Part shown: piece after piece, positions 1 to 5,319 of the stretch
Layout: each line of letters starts with the position of its first letter
How positions within the stretch are numbered: position 1 is the first letter of the stretch
The notes under the pieces: model-generated
Told to the model about the DNA's origin: nothing
The model's input: the letters and a program-made list of their open reading frames with translations, nothing else
The model's database searches: none
Translations under genes and position numbers: made by a program
NCBI GenBank assembly: GCA_030598525.1
Contig: JAUVPT010000085.1
Span: 1 to 6,996 of the forward strand
Source: Gemmatimonadota bacterium
GTDB taxonomy: Bacteria; Gemmatimonadota; Gemmatimonadetes; Palauibacterales; Palauibacteraceae
DNA: 6,996 nt
Reading direction: 5' to 3'

Positions 1-1320
1 AACCCATTCCACATCGCGCAGCAGCAATTCGAACACGCGATCCGCTACCTCCCCGAGTATCAGAAGGGACTGGTCGACTACCTGGTTCGGCCCGAGCGCG
101 TGCTCATCACGGAGTTTCCGATCGAGACGCACAACGGAACGGTGCGCAACTTCACCGGCTACCGGGTGCTGCATAACCGGGCGCGCGGACCGGGCAAGGG
201 TGGCATCCGTTACCACCCGGACGTGACGGCCGACGAGGTGCGGGCGCTGGCGACCTGGATGACGTGGAAGTGCGCGGTGATGGACATCCCGTTTGGCGGG
301 GCCAAGGGCGGCGTCGTATGCAATCCCAAGGAGCTCACGAAGGACGATCTAAGGAAGATCACCCGCCGTTTCATCGTGGAGCTCGGCGACGCGATCGGCC
401 CACACACCGACGTTCCGGCGCCGGACGTGAACACCAGTGCCGAGACCATGGCGTGGGTGTTCGACACATACGACATGATGCACTACGGCCGGAACAACAC
501 TCCTGTCGTCACCGGGAAGCCCGTAGACATGGGCGGTTCCTACGGCCGCAACGAGGCCACGTCGCGTGGCTGTCTGTTCTGCACGCAGCACGCGCTGTCA
601 CGCGGACTGGTGCCGGGACTGGATTCCGTGGACGGGGCGACCGTCGTGGTGCAGGGGTTCGGTAACGCGGGTTCCATAGCCGCCCAGCTTTACGCGGAGC
701 AGGGCTCCCGGATCATCGGGTGCAGCGATTCGCGGGGCGGGATCCACAGCCCGGATGGTTTCGATCCGGACGAAGCACTGGCCCACAAGAAGGAGACCGG
801 CTCGGTAGTCGGGCTGCCCGGCACCGAAGAAGTGAGCAACGAGGAGCTTCTCTCCCTCGAGTGCGACATCCTCATTCCGGCCGCCCTCGAGAACCAGATC
901 CGGGCAGACAACGCGGACGAGGTGAAAGCCCGCCTCGTTGCGGAGGCCGCGAACGGACCTACGACGCCCGCCGCGGATCAGATCCTGAACAAGAAGGGCA
1001 TCCCCGTCCTGCCCGACATCCTGGCCAACGCCGGCGGGGTCACGGTCAGCTACTACGAGTGGGTGCAGAACATCGAGAACGAGCAGTGGGACGAGGAAGA
1101 GGTCAACGCAAAGCTGCTCCGAAAAATGACGCGCGCCACGAACGCGGTTCTCGACATACGGGAGACGATCGACTCCACGCTGCCCGAGATCCAGGCAGCG
1201 CGCGAGGAATTCGGCAGGGGCAACGACCCGCTCGACACGATCGACCTGCGAACCGCAGCCTACATCCTGGCCGTGAAGCGTGTGGCCGACGTCACGCTGC
1301 GAAGGGGGATCTGGCCGTAG
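1..1320 (+). CDS. gdhA: Glutamate dehydrogenase (Glu/Leu/Phe/Val dehydrogenase family), 5' end cut by window
   Basis: Catalyses reversible NAD(P)-dependent oxidative deamination of glutamate to 2-oxoglutarate and ammonia in the cytoplasm, linking carbon and nitrogen metabolism. The frame is open from base 1, and the visible start (NPFHIAQQQF) resembles the usual N-terminus, so probably only a few codons are missing; 439 residues are seen, normal for the hexameric ~45 kDa class. An internal GTG at 100 is not the real start because family-like sequence continues upstream of it. Visible signatures, numbered from base 1: KGGIRYHP substrate region, Lys90 in TWKCA, PFGGAKGG with the catalytic Lys at 102, the APDVNT segment, VTGKP plus GRNEATSRG, and the Rossmann loop GFGNAGS at 219-225. 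The tail ANAGGVTVSYYEWVQN is also typical. Cofactor choice (NAD or NADP) cannot be settled by eye, nor can glutamate versus another amino acid be excluded, though glutamate is the best reading. It is followed by a structured gap, not by an operon partner. Confidence 0.95.
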   Translation, partial: NPFHIAQQQFEHAIRYLPEYQKGLVDYLVRPERVLITEFPIETHNGTVRNFTGYRVLHNRARGPGKGGIRYHPDVTADEVRALATWMTWKCAVMDIPFGGAKGGVVCNPKELTKDDLRKITRRFIVELGDAIGPHTDVPAPDVNTSAETMAWVFDTYDMMHYGRNNTPVVTGKPVDMGGSYGRNEATSRGCLFCTQHALSRGLVPGLDSVDGATVVVQGFGNAGSIAAQLYAEQGSRIIGCSDSRGGIHSPDGFDPDEALAHKKETGSVVGLPGTEEVSNEELLSLECDILIPAALENQIRADNADEVKARLVAEAANGPTTPAADQILNKKGIPVLPDILANAGGVTVSYYEWVQNIENEQWDEEEVNAKLLRKMTRATNAVLDIRETIDSTLPEIQAAREEFGRGNDPLDTIDLRTAAYILAVKRVADVTLRRGIWP

Positions 1321-1376
1321 GGAGGGTACTCGCTCGTAAGCACCCCGGCGCTCTTCCGTGGCGAGTCGTGAGCCGC

Positions 1377-1443
1377 TTGAGAATCTGTTGCGTATGCTCC
1401 CGGTTTCGGGTCCGAATCCGGGCGAATTGTTGAGAGTCTGTTG
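1377..1443 (+). repeat. Pair of 14-base direct repeats flanking a palindrome
   Basis: TTGAGAATCTGTTG at 1377-1390 recurs as TTGAGAGTCTGTTG at 1430-1443 (13 of 14 bases identical, 53 bases apart). The palindrome at 1399-1422 sits almost exactly midway between them. The block lies between gdhA and the HNH gene and is not coding. It could be a compound operator or a trace of a small duplication; the sequence does not decide. Confidence 0.6.
1399..1422. promoter_or_regulatory. 24-base imperfect palindrome (operator or gdhA terminator stem)
   Basis: The arms are CCCGG (1399-1403) plus TTCGG (1405-1409), answered by CCGAA (1412-1416) plus CCGGG (1418-1422). Ten of the twelve base pairs match, around a 2-base centre. 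As RNA it would form a stable hairpin about 80 bases after the gdhA stop, but no run of U follows it, so an intrinsic terminator is doubtful. The near-perfect dyad with a tiny centre looks more like a DNA-binding site. The function is inferred from symmetry only. Confidence 0.45.
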
Positions 1444-1470
1444 TAATCTTCGGTGTATATTCGGTATACG
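1441..1470 (+). promoter_or_regulatory. Possible promoter of the HNH endonuclease gene
   Basis: TTGTAA (1441-1446) and TATACG (1465-1470) are spaced by 18 bases and would start transcription near 1477, leaving a leader of about 30 bases before the ATG at 1509. An alternative pair is TTGAGA (1430-1435) with TATATT (1456-1461), but its 20-base spacing is poor. The stretch is noticeably AT-richer than its surroundings, which supports a promoter somewhere here. TTCGG half-sites overlap it (see findings). Confidence 0.4.
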
Positions 1471-1494
1471 TGCCGAATCTTCCTGACCGACACC

Positions 1495-1499
1495 GGAGG
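1495..1499 (+). promoter_or_regulatory. Ribosome binding site that fixes the HNH gene start
   Basis: GGAGG stands 9 bases before the ATG at 1509. An in-frame GTG at 1470 lies upstream, but it has no such site and overlaps the probable promoter, so the ATG is preferred. Confidence 0.75.
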
Positions 1500-1508
1500 T
1501 ATCAATCG

Positions 1509-2945
1509 ATGGTCCAGTTCGCTTCCCTCTGCGCCGATGCGCTTCTCGTCCGCGAGACGGCTCGTGTTTACGCGGCAGTGCCCGCACCTGCGCAGGAATC
1601 CGCGCCGGGTCCCGTTCCCTTCGTTGATCCTGATTCGGTCGAGAAGCTGGAAGAGATCGAAGAAGAGATCGTACTCCTGGCCGCCCACCTCCATGCGGGC
1701 GAGCACCGGTTCCTGACCCTGGTGGCCGAATACGACCGTCTCCGGGGCTGGGAGCTCGGGGGCCACCGGTCGTGCGCCCACTGGCTGGCGTTTCGCACCG
1801 GGTTCGATCTCGGAGCGTGCCGCGAGAGGGTGCGTGCGGCCCGGGCCCTGGTTGACCTGCCTCTGACCAGCGCCTCCATGAGCCGGGGCGAACTGTCGTT
1901 CTCGAAGGTGCGGGCTCTCTCCCGTGTCGCGACTGCAGAGAACGAGGGTGACCTGCTGGACCTGGCTCGCGGATGCACCGCCGCGCAGCTGGAGAGAGTG
2001 GTGCGAGGGTTCAAGCTCGGGAGCCGGCAGGACGAGGCGGACCGGGAGAAGGAACGCTTCGAAAGCCGGACCTTCTCCGTGTTTCCTGACGAAGAAGGCA
2101 TGTACGTGGTGAACGGCCGGCTGACTCCCGAGGTCGGAGCCCTGCTTATGCGTGCGGTCGAGGCGTCGTCGGATGCACTCTACCGGGAGAAGGGTCCCAA
2201 GAACGTCTCCGCGGAAACGTCTTTTCAGGATGCGGCGCACCGAAGGGCCGATGCCCTCGGGCTGGTGGCCGAGCGAGCCATGGCTGCCGGCTTCGGAGAG
2301 AGTGCTCCCGTCAGCGGCACGAAGGCGGAGCGTTACCAGGTACTACTTCACGTAAACGCAGAGACGCTGAAGGAAGACGGCAGTGGCCTCGGCCAGTCTG
2401 AGCTGGAGGACGGCACACGCGTCTCCGCGGAAACGTCCCGCAGGCTGTCGTGCGATGCGGCGGTGGTCGAGATCGGCCATGGAAGAGACGGTTCCGTGCT
2501 CGACGTAGGCCGGAAGACCCGCACCATTCCGCCGTCTGTCCGCCGTGCGCTCGAGGTCCGGGACAGGGGCTGCCGGTTCCCGGGCTGTGGACTCCGGTTC
2601 ACCGACGCGCATCACATCAAGCACTGGGCCGACGGGGGAGAGACTGCTCTGGCAAACCTGCTGCTCCTGTGCAATCACCATCACCGGCTCCTGCATGAGG
2701 AGGACTGGAAGGTCGAGTGGTGGGGCAAGGACCGGCAGCCGGCGTTCATCGACCCGAAAGGGCAGACGCACCTGGGGCGCCCACGCGAGGCGCCCGAACT
2801 GCCAGCCGATCCGGTGGCAGCGCTCGTCGAAGAGACACGCAGTCGCGGCGCCGACCCCGACTTCTACACCGCCGGCGCACGGTGGAAGCGCGAGGCCGAC
2901 ATCCCGGACGACGTCTACTTCCGCGCCCTCGAGGCCCTTGGGTGA
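1509..2945 (+). CDS. DUF222 domain protein with C-terminal HNH endonuclease
   Basis: This is a 478-residue protein of the DUF222/13E12-repeat plus HNH family, known mainly as multi-copy, poorly characterised putative nucleases in Actinobacteria and some other high-GC phyla. The helical DUF222 region spans roughly residues 45-300. The HNH fold spans about 355-397, with CRFPGC at 355-360 (a zinc-like Cys pair), His368-His369 in DAHHIKHW, Asn383 in LANLLLLC, Cys388, and His390-392 plus His396 in NHHHRLLHE. All expected metal and catalytic positions are present, so it is probably an active nuclease, but its target is unknown. A shorter tail follows without recognisable domains. The ATG at 1509 is chosen for its GGAGG site; a GTG at 1470 would add 13 residues. 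It stands alone: different neighbours on both sides, its own likely promoter, and convergent with the next gene. No intein, intron or phage context is seen, so calling it a homing or defence nuclease would be speculation. Confidence 0.9.
   Translation: MVQFASLCADALLVRETARVYAAVPAPAQESAPGPVPFVDPDSVEKLEEIEEEIVLLAAHLHAGEHRFLTLVAEYDRLRGWELGGHRSCAHWLAFRTGFDLGACRERVRAARALVDLPLTSASMSRGELSFSKVRALSRVATAENEGDLLDLARGCTAAQLERVVRGFKLGSRQDEADREKERFESRTFSVFPDEEGMYVVNGRLTPEVGALLMRAVEASSDALYREKGPKNVSAETSFQDAAHRRADALGLVAERAMAAGFGESAPVSGTKAERYQVLLHVNAETLKEDGSGLGQSELEDGTRVSAETSRRLSCDAAVVEIGHGRDGSVLDVGRKTRTIPPSVRRALEVRDRGCRFPGCGLRFTDAHHIKHWADGGETALANLLLLCNHHHRLLHEEDWKVEWWGKDRQPAFIDPKGQTHLGRPREAPELPADPVAALVEETRSRGADPDFYTAGARWKREADIPDDVYFRALEALG
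2204..2437 (+). repeat. Exact 18-base in-frame direct repeat inside the HNH gene
   Basis: CGTCTCCGCGGAAACGTC occurs at 2204-2221 and again at 2420-2437, 216 bases apart and in the same reading frame. Each copy encodes Val-Ser-Ala-Glu-Thr-Ser (residues 233-238 and 305-310) with identical codons. It contains CCGCGG. Confidence 0.85.
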
Positions 2946-2955
2946 AGCCCCCGAC

Positions 2956-3489
2956 TCAACCCCGGTCGCCCAGGATCGGCAGGTACGCTCTCCACGGACC
3001 GGCGTCTCTCCCGAAGTGCTTCGCCATCACACGAGCCACCTGGGCAACGTGACCCAGATCGTGCGTCGCCCATGTGGCCAGCAACTCGCCGGCGGTCACT
3101 CGACCGAGCTCCGGATGCGTGCCCTCGGCGTCGAGGTCGATCCTTGGGACGAACATCCCCCGCAACGTTTCGAGATTGGCGGTGCGATGTGCCTCGAACT
3201 CGCCTAGCAGATCCTCGACCGTATTCCCCCGACTCGCCTCGAACTGCGCGAACCGGTCGAAAGGCTCGAAGGGCTGCGATTGCCCTGCAGCGAGGATGAT
3301 CCTCAGCCGCGGAATCCAGTCCGTCTTCTCGCCGTGGATCAGGTGGCCGAGGACATCGAAGGGACTCCAGGACTCGCCGCCCTCCGTCGCGTGGGTGAGA
3401 TCAGCCGGCAGGCCGCCGAGCATCGCGCGCAGCGCCGTGGGCGTCCGCTCGAGGGTCGCCACAACGGCATCGACGTCGACCGCACTCAT
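2956..3489 (-). CDS. DinB/YfiT-fold putative metal-dependent enzyme
   Basis: This 177-residue protein is typical in length for the DinB/DinB_2 four-helix-bundle superfamily, whose characterised members include thiol transferases using bacillithiol or mycothiol. The expected metal triad is visible as His49 (in GHLIHGEK) with His143 and His147 (THDLGHVAQ). SWSPFDVLGHL and the C-terminal WRAYLPIL are also typical of DinB_2 proteins. The ATG at 3489-3487 overlaps the stop of the decarboxylase gene as ATGA. No strong ribosome binding site precedes it, so translation is probably coupled. It is the last gene of the three-gene cluster and ends 10 bases from the stop of the convergent HNH gene. The substrate is unknown. 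A metal-binding fold is secure, but thiol transfer is only one possibility. Confidence 0.85.
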   Translation of the reverse strand: MSAVDVDAVVATLERTPTALRAMLGGLPADLTHATEGGESWSPFDVLGHLIHGEKTDWIPRLRIILAAGQSQPFEPFDRFAQFEASRGNTVEDLLGEFEAHRTANLETLRGMFVPRIDLDAEGTHPELGRVTAGELLATWATHDLGHVAQVARVMAKHFGRDAGPWRAYLPILGDRG

Positions 3490-4964
3490 GCCAGAGTCCC
3501 GTCCACGATCTCCCGGCGAATCTCCTCGATCGCGTCGAGGAGCATCTCCAGGTCCTCACGCCGCGTGCGGTGGTTCGTGATCGCCACGCGAATGCACAGC
3601 CTTCCGTCGATCTCCGCGCTGCTGGGCACGGCGATTCCCCGTTCCTGCAGGCGCATCAAGATCTCGCGGTTGAACTCGTCACTGTCGATTGAAGCTCCGC
3701 CCGGTACCTCGGCCTGGAAACAGACGACGTTGAGGGAGGTCGGCGCGGCGAGGTGAAACGACTCGCTGTCAGCGATCCGACGTGCGAGCCACGCCGCCTG
3801 CTCGCAGTTCTTTTCGACCATCTCGGCGAGCCGATCTAGCCCGTGCGTGCGCAGCGTGACCCATACCTTAAGGGCCCGGAACCCGCGCGACAGTTCCGGC
3901 CCGAAGTCCGTGAACCAGGGATCGCCCGCCCCGGTGCCGCGCTCGAAGCGGCTCAAATAGTCGCGGTCGGCCGAGAAGGTCGCCCGGTGCAGGTCCGGGT
4001 CTCTCACCAGCACGCACCCGGCGTCGTAGGGCACGTGCAGCCACTTGTGCAGGTCGAAGGCCAGGCTGTCGGCGCTCTCGATTCCGGCGAGACGGGGAGC
4101 CAGGCGAGTACTCAGCGCGAGCGCGCCCCCGAAGGCCGCGTCGACGTGGAACCACAGCCCGTGTCGAGAGCAGATATCCGCCAGCGCGGCCAGGTCGTCG
4201 ATAGCGCCGGTGGTGACCGATCCCGCCGTGCCGACGACACAGAACGGGTGAAGACCCGCCTCTCGATCCCTCTCGATCCTTTCCTCGAGCGCACGCGGGT
4301 CCAGTCCCGATACCGGATCCGCCGGCACCCGGCGCAGCGAATCGCCACCGAGACCGAGAAGCTCCAGCGCCTTTCGCACCGACACGTGCGCCCCGTCCGA
4401 GGCGTAGGTGACCAGCTGGCCCGGAGCTGCCGAATTTCCCTTCCTCCGCATCTCGCCTGGGGCCACGCTCTCGCGCGCGACCGCGAGTGCCAGGATCGTG
4501 GCCATCGAGGTTCCGCTGACCAGCAGGCCGCTACTGTCGGCGGGGAATCCGAACAGATCCGCCAGCCACCCGATGACCTGGCGCTCCACGTAGACGGCCG
4601 CGTGATCCCGGCCGCCCACGTTGCAGTTCATGAAGCCGGCCACGAGTTCGGCAAGTGCGCCCTCTACGGTGCCCGTGCCGTGCACCCAGCCAAACCATCG
4701 GGGATGGATGTTGCCCGTGGCGTAGGGCAGGATGTCACGCTTCAGTTCGCCAAGGACATCGGAGAAGTCTGCCGGAAGTCGCGCGGCCGGCTGCTCCAAC
4801 CGCGCTTTCACCTGAGGAGGTACGGGTGTCCACGCGGGTCGCTCGCCCACGTTGGAAAGCTGGTCGATCAGGTCATCGAGCAGCTCGTGTCCGAGCCGCC
4901 GGACCTCGGACCAGTCTTCCGGGTCCAAGGTGGAATCGTGAGGGTCGCCTTCCGGACGAATCAC
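3486..4964 (-). CDS. Group II pyridoxal-phosphate-dependent amino acid decarboxylase
   Basis: This is a 492-residue fold-type I PLP enzyme of the aromatic-amino-acid / glutamate / diaminobutyrate decarboxylase family, acting in the cytoplasm. Visible features are HPRWFGWVHGTGT (about 87-99), the VSGTSMATILAL segment (149-160), His193 in DGAHVSVRKAL (ring-stacking position), Asp275 in HVDAAFGG (pairs with the PLP nitrogen), and Lys307 in DLHKWLHVPYD, the Schiff-base lysine. Tyr336, in the mobile loop before the SRGFRALKVW segment, lines up by eye with the catalytic Tyr of DOPA decarboxylase, which favours true decarboxylation over aldehyde synthesis. The substrate cannot be read from the sequence; tyrosine, tryptophan, DOPA, glutamate, aspartate and diaminobutyrate are all handled in this family. 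The start is GTG at 4964-4962, 7 bases after the FmdB-like stop, with no clear ribosome binding site, so coupling to the upstream gene is likely. No other start nearby fits the usual N-terminus better. Confidence 0.92.
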   Translation of the reverse strand: MIRPEGDPHDSTLDPEDWSEVRRLGHELLDDLIDQLSNVGERPAWTPVPPQVKARLEQPAARLPADFSDVLGELKRDILPYATGNIHPRWFGWVHGTGTVEGALAELVAGFMNCNVGGRDHAAVYVERQVIGWLADLFGFPADSSGLLVSGTSMATILALAVARESVAPGEMRRKGNSAAPGQLVTYASDGAHVSVRKALELLGLGGDSLRRVPADPVSGLDPRALEERIERDREAGLHPFCVVGTAGSVTTGAIDDLAALADICSRHGLWFHVDAAFGGALALSTRLAPRLAGIESADSLAFDLHKWLHVPYDAGCVLVRDPDLHRATFSADRDYLSRFERGTGAGDPWFTDFGPELSRGFRALKVWVTLRTHGLDRLAEMVEKNCEQAAWLARRIADSESFHLAAPTSLNVVCFQAEVPGGASIDSDEFNREILMRLQERGIAVPSSAEIDGRLCIRVAITNHRTRREDLEMLLDAIEEIRREIVDGTLA

Positions 4965-4971
4965 GCCCGGA

Positions 4972-5214
4972 TCAGTTGTACGGGCAGCAGCCGGAAGTTC
5001 CGCAGGCCGGGGCGGAATCAGACCCCGACGAACCGCCCGTCATGGGCACGGGAGCGCCCATCAGCTTGCGCAGAGACGCGTCGGCCGGGGTATCACCGGC
5101 CTCGATTCCCGCCATCTCGCACAGCTCACCCCACGTCTTCACGGACTTTGACATGCCGTGCCGCACCTCGACGGTGCGATCGTTTGCTTCGCAGTAGTAG
5201 TCGTACAGCGCCAC
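4972..5214 (-). CDS. Small FmdB-like putative regulatory protein with degenerate zinc ribbon
   Basis: This is an 80-residue protein whose beginning (MALYDYYCEANDRTVEV) matches the start of FmdB-family proteins, usually M-P-x-Y-x-Y-x-C-x-x-C-G followed by a second CxxC. Only the first Cys (Cys8) of the usual first CxxC is kept; residues 9-12 read E-A-N-D. A lone Cys32 stands near the place of the second pair. The C-terminal tail is Gly/Ser-rich and ends ACGTSGCCPYN, giving three more Cys at 71, 75 and 76. Metal binding may therefore use a different set of cysteines or be lost. The middle segment (TWGELCEMAGIEAGDTPAD) looks conserved, like a known FmdB-like subgroup, not random decay. The start is GTG with a strong site (AAGAGGAG) 6 bases upstream. 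It is first in the cluster with the decarboxylase and DinB genes. The function is unknown; FmdB proteins are called regulators on thin evidence. Confidence 0.75.
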   Translation of the reverse strand: MALYDYYCEANDRTVEVRHGMSKSVKTWGELCEMAGIEAGDTPADASLRKLMGAPVPMTGGSSGSDSAPACGTSGCCPYN

Positions 5215-5220
5215 GATTCT

Positions 5221-5228
5221 CTCCTCTT
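5221..5228 (-). promoter_or_regulatory. Strong ribosome binding site for the FmdB-like gene
   Basis: Read on the - strand, AAGAGGAG stands 6 bases before the GTG start at 5214-5212. This supports the short gene and its non-ATG start. Confidence 0.75.
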
Positions 5229-5279
5229 ATGCGTACCGGCGGGCCCATGCGATCCGAACCCGCTCGCTTTCTCACTACC

Positions 5280-5307
5280 ATTATACGCCGCGGGTTCCAT
5301 GAGTGAA
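5280..5307 (-). promoter_or_regulatory. Promoter of the FmdB-like / decarboxylase / DinB cluster
   Basis: On the - strand a perfect TATAAT (5285-5280) is preceded at 16 bases by TTCACT (5307-5302), which keeps four of the six consensus bases. Transcription would begin near 5273, giving a leader of about 58 bases. The location, in the only gap before the three-gene cluster, fits. The -35 half lies inside an inverted repeat. Confidence 0.55.
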
Positions 5308-5311
5308 CCCG
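5291..5311. promoter_or_regulatory. Perfect 7-base inverted repeat over the -35 element
   Basis: CGGGTTC (5291-5297) and GAACCCG (5305-5311) are separated by 7 bases. A further GAACCCG lies at 5256-5262, downstream of the promoter. The dyad covers the proposed -35 element, so it may be an operator. It also follows the YeeE-rhodanese stop by 8 bases and could serve as that gene's terminator stem, but there is no T run after it. Confidence 0.4.
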
Positions 5312-5319
5312 AAGGTCGG

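Noticed and set aside
1328..1367. ACTCGC / GCGAGT as a terminator stem after gdhA
   Set aside because: It has only six pairs with a 28-base loop and no T run, which is too weak to call.
1470..1508. Upstream GTG start for the HNH gene
   Set aside because: It overlaps the likely promoter and has no ribosome binding site, while the ATG at 1509 has GGAGG at 9 bases. A leaderless start here cannot be fully excluded.
598..2240. Two long - strand open frames (598-1587 and 1260-2240)
   Set aside because: They run antisense to gdhA and the HNH gene, show no family features, and cross the regulatory-looking gap; coding on the + strand is clear.
1509..2945. HNH gene as part of a mobile element, intein or defence island
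   Set aside because: No inverted terminal repeats, integrase, transposase, methylase or split host gene are visible nearby.
2940..2960. Shared terminator between the convergent HNH and DinB genes
   Set aside because: Only GGG/CCC fragments are present; no convincing stem or T run in the 10-base gap or just around it.
3843..5306. Long + strand open frame of 487 codons
   Set aside because: It lies opposite the decarboxylase and FmdB-like genes, is rich in Arg/Pro/Gly with no recognisable domain, and exists because stop codons are rare in GC-rich antisense frames.
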